Of a DNA stretch of 64,000 nucleotides, positions 1 to 9,900 are shown one piece after another. The stretch's first letter is position 1, and each line of letters opens with the position of its first letter. This DNA comes from [Clostridium] celerecrescens 18A (GTDB lineage Bacteria > Bacillota > Clostridia > Lachnospirales > Lachnospiraceae): NCBI RefSeq assembly GCF_002797975.1, contig NZ_PGET01000001.1, forward strand, positions 5,072,001-5,136,000. Reading direction: 5' to 3'. Under the pieces are notes generated by a model. It was not told where the DNA came from. It worked only from the letters and a program-made list of their open reading frames with translations, and made no database searches. Made by a program: the position numbers and the translations under genes.

Positions 1-2280
1 GTTTTCATCATTGCCATTGGCATATTTGTCTATGTGGCCATGATGGACACATTGAGAAATTTAGGGGACCAGGTGCAGCATTACTATGACAGCAGCGCCA
101 TGGCTGACGTATTTGCCCAGGTTTCAGGAATCTCTGAGGTGGATCTGGAACGGTTAAAGGAGATTCCAGGGATTGAGGAAGTTTCCGGGAAAATGGCCGT
201 TGATGTAAGGCTGTTTGCCCCTTCCCAGACGGAAATCGTAACGGTGCATCTGCTGTCCTACGATTCCTCGGATTCTTTAAACCGGCTGATGTTAAAAGGG
301 ACGGGCGGGGGAAAAGACAGCATTTATCTTGGTAACCGGATGGCCGGATTATATGGATACGGAAACGGAACACCTCTCACCCTTATGATTGATGGAAAAA
401 GCGTGAGATGTGAGCTGGCCGGAACCTGTTACGGGCCGGAATACATATATGCCATTCCTCCCGGCGGAGCCATGATTCCCGATGGAGAGATTTACGACAT
501 TGCCTGCATAGAAAAAAACAGGATGGAAGAATTAACGGGGAAAAAGGATTCCATGAATGAGCTTGGATTCCGTTTGGCAAAAGGATATACCTATGAGGAT
601 GTGCGATATCAGCTGATGGACCGTCTTTCCGGGTATGGTCTGATTTCTCTTTCTTCTAAGGATAATCAGGCAAGCTATAACATGGTAGAGGGAGAGATCC
701 ATGAGCTGTATTCCATGGGAACGGTGCTTCCCATCCTGTTTATGTCGATTTCAGTGTTCATGCTTTATGTAGTATTAAAAAAGATGATAGACCGGGATCA
801 AAGCCTGATTGGTACCATGAAATCTTTTGGAATGAGAGATGGGGAGCTGATTTTGGCATACCTTTATCAGGGGGCTGAGGTGGGGGTTTTAGGTGCTTTG
901 GCCGGAAGCGTCCTGGCGGTTCCCTTTGGCCGTTATATGTTTCTGATGTATGTGGACTTTTTCAATCTGCCGGATACGGTTTATCACAGCTACATGAATA
1001 CAAGGATAAGCGGCATGGGAATTGCGGTGGGAACCGGGCTTCTGGCGGTTTACCTGGGGGTCAGGGGGATCTTAAAGATCACTCCAGCACAGGCCATGAG
1101 GGCGAAGACTCCAGCTTCCGCAGGAAATTTAAGACTGCCCGGTTTTCTGGCCTCCAGGCTTGGTGCTATGGAAAAAATGGGCCTGCGCTCTGTGGTGAGG
1201 AATCCTTTTCGCGGTTTTTTGATTATTTTGGCCATTGCCTTTCCTTTTTCCATGTCTTCCGTGCTTTTATCCTTTAAAGGGGTAGCGGATCAGATGTATT
1301 TTGACCAGTTCAGCAAGGTACAGACCTATGACATACAGATTTCCCTGGACCGCTATGTGTCCCCCGGCCGCGGGGAGTCGGCAGGGGAAGGAATCAGAGG
1401 AGTAGGGAAAAGCGAAGCAGTCATACAAAAGGCAGTGGAATTAAAACACGAAAATTTATCGGAATTTGCCTTGATTTACGGATTGAACCGGGGATCTGAC
1501 ATGTGGCGGATTATGGATCTCTACGGCCGGTTTTATGATCCGCCGGAGGATGGGATTATCATAAACAGCAGGATTTCAGAAAAGCTTCATCTGGAGGAAG
1601 GGGATGTTATGGAAGTATCTGTTCCTGGCCTGACGGCGGAAGCGGTGAAGGTTCCGGTAAAAGCTGTCATTAAAGAGAGCCTGGGGGGCGGCTGCTATAT
1701 ATCGGCAAAGGGTTTTTCCCGCTTTTTTGATTCTGTTCCAATGGCTGGAACCGTTCTGTTAAAGGTGGAAATGGGCAGGCTTAGCGAGGTCCGGGAAGAG
1801 CTTTTAAAAACCAGCCGGGTGACTTGGATGGTGGATACTGGACGCATCACCCAAAGCTACCGGGACATTATGGGCAGCATGATGGCTATGGTCCAGATGT
1901 TTTCCTTTATGGCTGTGTCGGCGGGAGGGATCCTCATTTATAATATTTCCATGATTAATATCAGGGAACGGATCTCAGAGCTTGGAACACTGATCATCAT
2001 GGGAGGAACGGATAAAGAGATCGGAAGGATTCTCCTGTTTGAACAGGTAGTCTACTTCATTCTGGGAATTGCCTTAGGAGTGTTTGGGAGCCTTGGGGTC
2101 AAATATCTTGTGGAGCATTTGGTCATTTCGGATTCCTATACCATTGAACTGGCTATACGACCATCCTGCTATGGGATAGCATTTCTTACCTGTCTTGCAA
2201 TGGCGGGGGTTTCTTTGCTGGCCCAGACGCGGTTTGTAAGAAGGATAAGACTCACGGATATTTTAAAGGAAAGGGAGTAA
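1..2280 (+). CDS. FtsX/MacB-type ABC transporter permease, 5'-truncated by window
   Basis: The reading frame is open from the first base, so the gene starts upstream; 759 residues are visible. It opens inside a hydrophobic helix, then a large extracytoplasmic domain, then helices near visible residues 240-265, 280-315 and 340-360. A second extracytoplasmic domain follows a helix near 405-425, and the C-terminus holds three helices (about 635-660, 685-710, 720-740). This duplicated FtsX layout is typical of permeases that drive export or mechanical work in Gram-positive bacteria. The next gene begins 4 bp after the stop and encodes an HlyD-like adaptor, so the two probably form one efflux complex with an ATPase encoded upstream, outside the window. 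The substrate cannot be told from the sequence. Confidence 0.85.
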   Translation, partial: VFIIAIGIFVYVAMMDTLRNLGDQVQHYYDSSAMADVFAQVSGISEVDLERLKEIPGIEEVSGKMAVDVRLFAPSQTEIVTVHLLSYDSSDSLNRLMLKGTGGGKDSIYLGNRMAGLYGYGNGTPLTLMIDGKSVRCELAGTCYGPEYIYAIPPGGAMIPDGEIYDIACIEKNRMEELTGKKDSMNELGFRLAKGYTYEDVRYQLMDRLSGYGLISLSSKDNQASYNMVEGEIHELYSMGTVLPILFMSISVFMLYVVLKKMIDRDQSLIGTMKSFGMRDGELILAYLYQGAEVGVLGALAGSVLAVPFGRYMFLMYVDFFNLPDTVYHSYMNTRISGMGIAVGTGLLAVYLGVRGILKITPAQAMRAKTPASAGNLRLPGFLASRLGAMEKMGLRSVVRNPFRGFLIILAIAFPFSMSSVLLSFKGVADQMYFDQFSKVQTYDIQISLDRYVSPGRGESAGEGIRGVGKSEAVIQKAVELKHENLSEFALIYGLNRGSDMWRIMDLYGRFYDPPEDGIIINSRISEKLHLEEGDVMEVSVPGLTAEAVKVPVKAVIKESLGGGCYISAKGFSRFFDSVPMAGTVLLKVEMGRLSEVREELLKTSRVTWMVDTGRITQSYRDIMGSMMAMVQMFSFMAVSAGGILIYNISMINIRERISELGTLIIMGGTDKEIGRILLFEQVVYFILGIALGVFGSLGVKYLVEHLVISDSYTIELAIRPSCYGIAFLTCLAMAGVSLLAQTRFVRRIRLTDILKERE

Positions 2281-2284
2281 GCTT

Positions 2285-3616
2285 ATGAAGATCCGAATGG
2301 ATGGCAGGAAAAAGAAATTATGCTTTTTAGCTGCAGGAATTGTCCTTGCACTGATCATAGGAAATACTGCAGTGAAAAGTTTTAAGGGAGCTCCGGTGCA
2401 AACTGCGGCAGCTTCTTATGAAGCGGTAGAAGACCGTTATACAGAGGAAGGGACCATTACGGCAGGAGGAGAGTACCGTCTGGTTTCAGAGGCATCAGGG
2501 CCGGTGAAAGAGGTTAAGGTCAGGGAAAATGATGGTGTGAAGGCAGGAGATATCTTATTTACTGTTGATGAAAGGGACCTATTGCAGGAAAAATCCCTTT
2601 GTGAAAGCGCACTGGCAGGGTATAAGGCCAAATTGGAGCAGAGCAGGATCGGGCAGGTGATGACATCTTCGCCTCAGGAATATCTGGATTCCATAAGAGC
2701 GGAAGTGTCGGCAAAGGAAGCGGATTATCAGGCCGCAAAAACGCTTGTTGACGCTTCCCAGTCCCTGTATTCGTCCGGCAGCATTTCCAGGATCGAATGG
2801 GAGAAAGACAGGGCTTCTTATGAATACGCCTCTCTGGCATGGGAGCAGGCAAAGAGCCGGTATGAGGAGAGCCGCCGGTTTTTAGAGAGCTTAAAGGCGG
2901 GAGGCATTGATGAAACAACCATTAACGGAAGGTTTTATGATAGCGTGGAGGAGCAGCTAAGGGCCCAGATCAAATCCCAGGAAACAACGATGGAACAATT
3001 GGAAGACAAGTTAAAAAAGTGTGTGGTAACTGCAGACAGAGATGGAGTTATCACATCCCTTCCGGTTAAGGATATGTCTTACATACAGGCAGGGGAAACT
3101 GCCGTAACCATTAGCGGGCGTGGAAAGATTCAGGCAGAGTCTGACGTGCTTACCAGCATTGCCCCCTATCTTTCCACGGGAGATAAGGTAACAGTGATCC
3201 TGCAGCTTAGGAATCAGGATCAAATGTATGGCGGAACCATAAGTCAGGTCTATGACTATGCGGCCAAAGGGACCTCTGCTCTGGGAATGGATGAATACAG
3301 GGTGCATGTGAAAATCGATCTGGATGAGAACATGGATCTGGAAGGAAAGGAAGGGTATGGAGCCAACATCCGTTTCACTCTTTATCAGGGAGAACATAAG
3401 CTTGTGATCCCTTCAAGCGCTGTTTTCCAGCTGGATGACCAAAATTATGTGTTTGTGATCAATAATGGAAAAGCAGAAAAGCTTCCGGTGGAAGTCGAAT
3501 ACAAGACCTCATCCCAGGCGGTTATAAAGGAAGGCCTGACTGAGGGGCAGAAAGTCATTGATCATGTGGATTCAGAAGAAATTTATGAAGGGGCGAAGGT
3601 GTATGCCGGTTCATAA
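2285..3616 (+). CDS. HlyD/MacA-like periplasmic adaptor subunit of ABC efflux system
   Basis: The 443-residue protein has one N-terminal membrane helix (about 12-30). A lipoyl-like half motif follows (VKEVKVRENDGVKAGD, near 73-88), then a long charged helical hairpin predicted as coiled coil (about 100-245). The second lipoyl half and beta-barrel region (about 245-380) and a C-terminal membrane-proximal domain complete it. This is the membrane fusion protein order seen in MacA/HlyD/YknX adaptors. The start is supported by AAAGGGAG about 8 bp upstream. It lies 4 bp behind the FtsX-type permease, so the two are almost certainly co-transcribed and act together at the cytoplasmic membrane. A strong bidirectional hairpin follows it. 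Confidence 0.85.
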   Translation: MKIRMDGRKKKLCFLAAGIVLALIIGNTAVKSFKGAPVQTAAASYEAVEDRYTEEGTITAGGEYRLVSEASGPVKEVKVRENDGVKAGDILFTVDERDLLQEKSLCESALAGYKAKLEQSRIGQVMTSSPQEYLDSIRAEVSAKEADYQAAKTLVDASQSLYSSGSISRIEWEKDRASYEYASLAWEQAKSRYEESRRFLESLKAGGIDETTINGRFYDSVEEQLRAQIKSQETTMEQLEDKLKKCVVTADRDGVITSLPVKDMSYIQAGETAVTISGRGKIQAESDVLTSIAPYLSTGDKVTVILQLRNQDQMYGGTISQVYDYAAKGTSALGMDEYRVHVKIDLDENMDLEGKEGYGANIRFTLYQGEHKLVIPSSAVFQLDDQNYVFVINNGKAEKLPVEVEYKTSSQAVIKEGLTEGQKVIDHVDSEEIYEGAKVYAGS

Positions 3617-3628
3617 TCCTAAGGAATA

Positions 3629-3670
3629 AAAGGGCGGCAGCATGGAGTCTCCAATGCTGCCGCCCTTTTT
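3629..3670. terminator. bidirectional rho-independent terminator
   Basis: AGGGCGGCAGCAT (3631-3643) pairs with ATGCTGCCGCCCT (3654-3666), with A-rich and T-rich flanks on both sides. It sits between the convergent efflux adaptor gene and the cell-wall-binding gene and can end transcription from both. Confidence 0.9.
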
Positions 3671-3678
3671 ATATGGAT

Positions 3679-5097
3679 TTACTTAATCTTATCGTAGCTG
3701 GATTCCTTGATGGTTCCGTCGCTGTTGGTCTTATAGTATTTACCGTCGCCATCCTGAATGTTTGTCTTACTCTTTGCAAGCTTTCCGCTTGTTCCGACTA
3801 AGTACTCTTTCTCATTGTATTCCACTACTTTATATTTTTCATCTTTGTCAGCTTTGATGAGTCTTCCCTGTACATAGATGCTGTCATCAGTGATGGAGTT
3901 ATAACCGGCACCCTTGTTGCTTCCAGCCTTACGGAAGTTGTAGGTGTATTTCTCGCCGTCAATATCAATGGTTGTCTTGCCGGTTGCCATAGCGCCTTCC
4001 TTAGGAGATGTACCGAAGTAGTAAACCTCTGCTGCATCATCTGCTGCAGGGAAATCGCTTTCAGTTTCGATCTCGTCGTAGGTCGCGATGGTCTTACCTG
4101 ATTCAAAGGTCAGCTTATAAAGGCCCTGAAGCATTTCACCCTTTTCGTTGAATGCATAGCTTAAGCCGTTAATGGTCTTGATCTGGCTTGTTGTCAGCTG
4201 TCCGTTGGTGGAAGCGTAGAACCAGTATTCTGTACCGTCATCATAAGCTTCCTGATCAACCTCTGCACCAGGAACGGTCTTGAACCAGCCTTTTGCAAGC
4301 CAGCACTGTTCTGGGAGATTGTAATATTGGTTTGCATTGCTTGCTGTTGAAGCGGATGCCATCTCATACCACTCGGATTCAGCAGCTCCGTTTTCATTGA
4401 AACGGTATTTCTGGCCGTTGATGGTTTTGGTGGTATCCTTTACCTTCTTGCCGTTGGTACCGAAATAGAACCAGTAAGCTCCATTAAAATTGTCTTTTTC
4501 ATTTTCTGAATCTTCTACTTCAATGGATTTCCAGCCATTCGCCTGAGCACCGTCAGAGGAATCGCCTAAGTAATAGGTTCCGTCCTTCCAAGCGTCGTCT
4601 CCGGTCTGGCGTGTGGAGTCTTCATTGACCCAGCCAAACAGCATTCTGCCTTCTGAATCAAAGGAATAGTTATGGGACTCTCCGTTAGCAACCTTTATGG
4701 ATTTAAAGGAGGTCTTGCCGGAAGTAGAAGCTTTAAATGCTTTTCCGTTGCTTCCAAAATAGTACCAGTAAGTATCAGGAGCATCTTCTTCATCCTGGTC
4801 GGCAGTAACTTCACGCCATTCATTTGTCACCATGGCTCCTGATGAGTTTACATAATAGTAATTGTCATCGGATTCAATTAAGCTACTGGTAGCCATTTCG
4901 CCATCTTCATTCAGATAGAACCAATTGTCTCCAGATTTGCGCCAGGATTCGGTAGTTACGTCTCCATTGGAATCGTAGTATACCCAGGTGTCATTTTCCT
5001 GTGACCAACCCTGTGCGGCGAAGGAGGTCATGGATGCACCTATGGTAAAAATCGCTGCAGCGCAGGGAATAAGCCATCTAAGTTTCTGTTTTCTCAT
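3679..5097 (-). CDS. secreted cell-wall/choline-binding-repeat protein
   Basis: This 472-residue protein begins with a signal peptide (KQK basic start, hydrophobic core to about residue 25, likely cut after SFAA near 28). The rest is built of aromatic-glycine repeats of the type W...YYD.NG, WFYLNEDGEM, YYYVNSSGAM, WYYFGSNGKA. These match the putative cell-wall-binding (CW_binding/choline-binding) repeat families. About ten repeat units are visible with variable insertions. No catalytic domain is present, so the role is probably surface attachment or a structural envelope function. AAAGGAG lies 7-8 bp before the ATG. The gene is alone, with a shared terminator at its 3' end and an unusual upstream region of phased TTAC repeats that may be a response-regulator site. 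Confidence 0.85.
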   Translation of the reverse strand: MRKQKLRWLIPCAAAIFTIGASMTSFAAQGWSQENDTWVYYDSNGDVTTESWRKSGDNWFYLNEDGEMATSSLIESDDNYYYVNSSGAMVTNEWREVTADQDEEDAPDTYWYYFGSNGKAFKASTSGKTSFKSIKVANGESHNYSFDSEGRMLFGWVNEDSTRQTGDDAWKDGTYYLGDSSDGAQANGWKSIEVEDSENEKDNFNGAYWFYFGTNGKKVKDTTKTINGQKYRFNENGAAESEWYEMASASTASNANQYYNLPEQCWLAKGWFKTVPGAEVDQEAYDDGTEYWFYASTNGQLTTSQIKTINGLSYAFNEKGEMLQGLYKLTFESGKTIATYDEIETESDFPAADDAAEVYYFGTSPKEGAMATGKTTIDIDGEKYTYNFRKAGSNKGAGYNSITDDSIYVQGRLIKADKDEKYKVVEYNEKEYLVGTSGKLAKSKTNIQDGDGKYYKTNSDGTIKESSYDKIK

Positions 5098-5163
5098 GTT
5101 TGTTCTCCTTTCATAAGAACCCTTTTTGTTAACTTTGTCAGCAGGTCTTGCTGATGGAATGAC

Positions 5164-5192
5164 TTTAAACCATGGAGTAGGTCTAAGGTCAA
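5164..5192 (-). promoter_or_regulatory. candidate sigma-A promoter of cell-wall-binding gene
   Basis: On the minus strand TTGACC (5192-5187), 17 bp, then TTTAAA (5169-5164). The -10 is poor, which would fit an activated promoter. Phased TTAC repeats lie just upstream. Confidence 0.4.
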
Positions 5193-5195
5193 GTG

Positions 5196-5225
5196 ATGTA
5201 AAAAAGGCGTAAGAATGCGTAAGAA
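5196..5225 (-). promoter_or_regulatory. phased direct repeats, candidate response-regulator operator
   Basis: On the minus strand TTCTTACGC occurs twice (5225-5217 and 5215-5207), followed by a related TTACAT (5201-5196). The TTAC cores are spaced 10 and 11 bp apart and end 4 bp upstream of the candidate -35. OmpR/PhoB-type regulators typically bind such helically phased direct repeats. The regulator is not identified. Confidence 0.4.
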
Positions 5226-5330
5226 AAGTCGGAGAATTTAAGAAAACTGTAATCTCACCATATTCTGGAAGCTATTCCTGGGTCTGGAAATAGTGAATTG
5301 AAATCAGAGATGGCCTGGGCTAAAAAGAGC

Positions 5331-5368
5331 AGAAAAATAAAAAAAAGAGACAGGAATTCCTATCTCTT
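5331..5368 (-). terminator. orphan minus-strand terminator-like hairpin
   Basis: AAGAGA-c-AGGAATTCCT-a-TCTCTT (5345-5368) is a near-perfect inverted repeat. Read on the minus strand it is followed by a run of eight T and a second T-rich stretch. No minus-strand gene lies between it and the plus-strand gene at 5469, so its target transcript is unknown. Confidence 0.5.
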
Positions 5369-5390
5369 ATGCAATAATCATACCATAAAA

Positions 5391-5418
5391 TTGACTTTTT
5401 TTCAAGTCTTGTTATTTT
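5391..5418 (+). promoter_or_regulatory. candidate promoter of 5469 gene
   Basis: TTGACT (5391-5396), 16 bp, TATTTT (5413-5418). It lies about 50 bp before the GGAGG ribosome site of the next gene. The -10 is only fair. Confidence 0.4.
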
Positions 5419-5468
5419 GCCCAGTCTGGAGTAGACTTTGTATTTATCAGAGGATTGGAGGGTTTTTT

Positions 5469-5927
5469 ATGGATGATGGGAAGTGGCTACAGACTGCAAA
5501 CGACGGATTTCAGATTGCCAGGGTAAAAGCGGCCAATGATTATACAAAAAGGTTTGGCCTTGTTTTAACGGATGAGGAGGCATCTCTGTTGATCGGGGAG
5601 AGGAAAAATGCATTAAAGGAACAGGAACGGGTGGAATTCGGGGAGGGCATCCTTCCGAAACTGATTTTTGCATTTTGCGATTCCCCGTATATTTATCAGG
5701 ATAATTACGTGGATTCCCTGGGAAGACTTCAGGATATGTTCTACCTATATAAAAATGAATCATTGGATGAAATTACCGATGATGAACTGATCGAATTTAT
5801 GAAGGACCAGTTTGACGGACCATGCCAGGGCTCTCTTGATCATCTGGAGGACACTGGATTGGAGGCTTTTGCCAGACGCATCCGCTTGGGATTAGATCTG
5901 TATGAGGAAGAAGACGATGAGTTTTGA
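5469..5927 (+). CDS. conserved hypothetical protein, DUF6323-like
   Basis: The 152-residue soluble, acidic protein has no signal peptide or membrane helix. The start at 5469 is chosen because TTGGAGGG sits directly upstream; an in-frame extension to 5298 would run through the promoter. The C-terminal half contains SPYIYQDNY, a DDELIEFM stretch and an acidic tail. From memory this resembles the clostridial DUF6323 family, which is found next to a DUF6179 protein, as here; that family call is tentative. The next gene overlaps its end by about 11 bp, which suggests translational coupling and a shared function. No biochemical role is known to me. Confidence 0.65.
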   Translation: MDDGKWLQTANDGFQIARVKAANDYTKRFGLVLTDEEASLLIGERKNALKEQERVEFGEGILPKLIFAFCDSPYIYQDNYVDSLGRLQDMFYLYKNESLDEITDDELIEFMKDQFDGPCQGSLDHLEDTGLEAFARRIRLGLDLYEEEDDEF

Positions 5928-6765
5928 GACGGAAGAGTTAATGCCAATCGTAGCAGAATTAGCAGATAAGTATACGGGAAAGGAAAGTACTTCCATTACC
6001 TATGAAAAAGCGAGGCAGCTCATGGAAGCTGTTTTGTACTGTATCCATGAGTACGAAGGAGATGGGGAAAAAGGGCAGGAGCTTCTCTCTATGGATGGGA
6101 AGTCTGTGGCAAAAAGGGCCTATAGCCTGGGATATGAGGCGGTTCAAAAGAAAGTGAAGGAAACCCAGATTCTGTATAACAAAATAATACCGGATTTTAA
6201 GTATTATGAAAACCGGTGTTATTACGATACGTTTGCCAAAGGAATCTCCTCCTTCTTTTTGTATTATGATCCCCGTTTTCAGCCTCAGAATCATATACTT
6301 ACGCTGGATTATCCGGTTTTGTATCCAGTGTATACTTTGCAGGGAATTGACGCTATAAGCGCTTTTGTAAAATGTGTCAGTCTGGAACAGGTTTTCCTTG
6401 GGAAATTACCGGATGAGTATGTTCTTCATGTGCTGAGGGCCTATTCCCCGGATCAGGGGGAACTGATCATCAACCTTGCAGGAATTGTACTGCGGAATAT
6501 TCTGGGCTGTCTAATGGCAGGTAAGAGAGTTAACACACAGAGATATACCCCATGGGAACTGGAACGGCTGATAAATTATGTTAACCGAAACAACACGGTT
6601 TCATTGGAACAGGAGATGAAGGGACTGGTTGATGAACTGCTTCAGTCCGGGTATGATGGACTGGAAGAATTGGGGGATTATCTAAAGACCGATCTGCATG
6701 ATTTTTGCTACGAGCTGAGAAATGCAGTGAAGAACCAGTGCGTGAATTCCATTCTGGCCATATAA
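5917..6765 (+). CDS. conserved hypothetical protein, DUF6179-like
   Basis: The 282-residue protein is predicted soluble and mostly helical, with no signal peptide. The ATG at 5917 overlaps the upstream gene by 11 bp; an alternative ATG lies at 5902. Recognisable stretches include YTGKESTSITYEKA near the start and YYDPRFQPQNHILTLDYP in the middle. I believe it belongs to the DUF6179 group that pairs with DUF6323, but this is recollection rather than a search. It has no catalytic motif I can identify. The overlap with the preceding gene argues that the two proteins act as a pair, perhaps as a complex. Confidence 0.65.
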   Translation: MSFETEELMPIVAELADKYTGKESTSITYEKARQLMEAVLYCIHEYEGDGEKGQELLSMDGKSVAKRAYSLGYEAVQKKVKETQILYNKIIPDFKYYENRCYYDTFAKGISSFFLYYDPRFQPQNHILTLDYPVLYPVYTLQGIDAISAFVKCVSLEQVFLGKLPDEYVLHVLRAYSPDQGELIINLAGIVLRNILGCLMAGKRVNTQRYTPWELERLINYVNRNNTVSLEQEMKGLVDELLQSGYDGLEELGDYLKTDLHDFCYELRNAVKNQCVNSILAI

Positions 6766-6933
6766 TCAAAAAGCAGAGGGAAACTTTTGAATTTCATGAC
6801 TCCATAGAAGTTCCTTCATATGCAAAAGAGCAGGCTTGTTGTTCAGTGACCGCCTCCAGAATATAGCCATGCAGGGGCTGTCAATAGAAAGATATGAATC
6901 ATAGAATGTACGCAAATGAAGGGAAATATAAAA

Positions 6934-6966
6934 ATACCGGGAAGATGGTTCGTCTCTTCCCGGTAT
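6934..6966 (-). terminator. rho-independent terminator of the activase gene
   Basis: ATACCGGGAAGA (6934-6945) pairs with TCTTCCCGGTAT (6955-6966). On the minus strand the stem is followed by TTTTTAT. It begins 8 bp after the stop of the gene at 6974-11236. Confidence 0.85.
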
Positions 6967-6973
6967 CTATTTA

Positions 6974-9900
6974 TTACACCGTTTCTGATGGATTTTCCCC
7001 TCTGCGCATATTTTTCTGGGCGGTGGAGAGCATCAGCTTGATACGGTTTAACTGGTTTACTTCGCTTGCGCCGGGATCATAATCCACGGCAATGATATTG
7101 GAATCAGGATAAGCTTTCCGCAGCTCCTTAATGACGCCCTTTCCAACGATGTGGTTGGGGAGGCAGCCAAAGGGCTGGGTGCATACGATATTGTTGGTGC
7201 CGCTGTGGATCAGCTCCAGCATCTCTCCGGTCAAAAACCAACCTTCGCCGGTCTGGTTTCCGATGGATACAAATTCCTTAGCCATATCCGCCAGATTTCC
7301 GATGTGGGCCGGGGCTGTGAAGTGTTTGCTCTTTAACAGCTCCTTCTTTGCAGTCCTGCGGAAATATTCCAACAGGGAGATTCCCATATTGGACAAGGCT
7401 GCGGTGGTCTTTTTGCCGCCTAATTTCTGGGCCTTAAAGTTATTGTTGTAAAAGCAGTATAAAAGGAAGTCCATCAGGTCCGGCATAACGGCTTCTGCGC
7501 CTTCTGATTCCAGCAGCTCTACAATGTGATTGTTAGCAAGAGGTGAAAACTTAACAAGGATTTCTCCTACGACTCCTACCTTGGGCTTCTGAACGGCAGT
7601 TCTTGGAAGATTGTCAAAATCCCTGATAATTCCCTTTATGTTACGGGAGAATGTCATCATGTCCGGGGATTTCCTGGACAGGGATTCGATGCACACCTCT
7701 TTCCATTTGTCATGAAGGGAATTGGCTGAACCGGGTACCTTCTCATAGGGGCGTGTTGCATATAACACTCTCATAAAGACGTCGCCGTATACCACTGCCT
7801 GCATGGCCTTTGTCAGCATGGGCAAAGTGATGGTGAATCCAGGGTTCGACTCCATGTTGTTTGCATTGACGGAAATGACCGGGATATGCCCCATATCTGC
7901 TTTCTCCAGGGCGCGCCTGATGAAGCCGATATAATTGGAAGCCCGGCATCCGCCTCCGGTCTGGCTCATGAATACCGCAGTGCGGTCTAAATCGTATTTA
8001 CCGGAAAGAAGTGCATCCATGATCTGGCCTACCACGATTAGGGACGGGTAGCAGGCATCGTTGTTTACGTATTTTAATCCGGTATCTACGGCAGAGCGGT
8101 TGTCGTTTTGAAGGACCTCCACCCGGTAGCCAAAGGAACGGATGGCTGGTTCAATCAAATCAAAATGTAAGGGAGACATCTGAGGGCAGAGGATGGTGTA
8201 ATCCTTCTTCATCTCTTTGGTAAACATAATCCGATGATAAGCGCTGGTGACCACCTTTTGCTCGTAGTGGCGTTTGTCGCGCACCCGCAGTGCCGCAATC
8301 AGGGAGCGGATACGGATCCTGGCAGCTCCCAGGTTATTGACCTCATCGATCTTTAAAACCGTATAGATCTTGCCGGAGCCGGTTAAGATGTCATTAACCT
8401 GGTCTGTAGTAACTGCATCCAGACCGCAGCCAAAGGAATTCAGCTGGATCAAGTCAAGGCGGCTCTCTTTTTTTACGAGAGCGGCGGCCCGGTAAAGTCT
8501 TGTATGGTACATCCACTGGTCAGTAACCACCAGAGGGCGTTCAATTTCAGCCAGATGGGAAATGGAATCCTCCGTAAGCACCGCAAAACCATAGAAAGTG
8601 ATAAGTTCCGGGATTCCGTGGTTGATTTCCGGATCCACGTGATACGGGCGGCCAGCCAGCACGATACCATGCCGGTCGTTGTCTTCCAGCCACTTTAGAG
8701 TTTCCTCGCCCTTTTTCTCCATATCGGACCTGGAAGCCATAAGCTCTTCCCAGCCCTTCCTGGCGGCGGCTGCAACTTCAGAAGCCGGAATCTGGAATTC
8801 CTTTACAAATACCTCTGTTAAGCGTCCGACAAGTATTTCTTCGTTGGTAAATGCCATGAACGGGTTTAAAAAGCGGATATTTTCCGATTTAATACCTTCT
8901 ACGTTGTTCTTGATGTTCTCCGCGTAGGAGGTGACAATGGGGCAGTTAAAATGGTTTCCTGCATCGGGGGTTTCATTCCGTTCATAGGGAATGCAGGGAT
9001 AAAATATGGTTTTAATTCCCTGCTTGATCAGCCATTCAATATGTCCGTGGGCGATCTTTGCCGGATAACATTCCGATTCGCTTGGTATGGATTCAATGCC
9101 CAGCTCATAGATCTTTCTGGTGGACTGAGGGGATAGCACGGTCCGGAATTTCAATTCCTTAAAGAAAACAGCCCAGAAGGGGTAGTTTTCATACATGTTC
9201 AAGACTCTGGGAATGCCGATGGTGCCCCGCTCTGCAAGATCCGGGCTAAGGGGCTCGTAATCAAACATACGGCGGTTTTTATAATCAAAGAGGTTTGGTA
9301 TTTCCCTCTTTGCCTTTTCCTTGCCAAGGCCTCGTTCACAGCGGTTTCCCGTAATAAACTGGCGCCCTCCGTCGAAACGGTTAACGGTAAGCACACAGTT
9401 GTTGGTACAGCCCTTGCACCGGGCCATGGAGGTTTCATAATGCAGCCCAAGAATTTTATCCAGGCTCAGCATGGTGGTTGTTTTGGATTCCTCATAGCGT
9501 TCTCTCGCGATAAGAGCAGCGCCAAAGGCTCCCATGATACCTGCAATATCAGGCCTGATGGCTTCGCAGCCTGCAATCTTTTCAAAGCTTCTTAAAACGG
9601 CATTGTTATAGAAGGTACCGCCCTGGACTACCACATGCTGGCCCAGATCAGAAGCATTTGTAATTTTTATTACTTTAAACAGGGCGTTTTTAATGACTGA
9701 ATAAGCAAGCCCTGCAGAAATATCGGATACTTCGGCCCCTTCCTTTTGGGCCTGCTTTACGTTGGAATTCATGAATACCGTGCATCTGGTCCCTAAGTCG
9801 GTTGGGTTCTTGGCAAATATGGCTTCCTGTGCAAAATTCTCAACCTGGTAGTTCAGAGAGTTGGCAAAGGTTTCGATAAAGGAGCCGCAGCCCGAGGAGC

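Noticed and set aside
5298..5468. Longer start for the DUF6323-like gene
   Set aside because: The extension crosses the minus-strand terminator palindrome and the likely promoter; the strong GGAGGG site favours 5469.
8679..8927. Antisense open frames inside the activase gene and other long genes
   Set aside because: They are shadows of strongly coding strands with no start signals or family resemblance.
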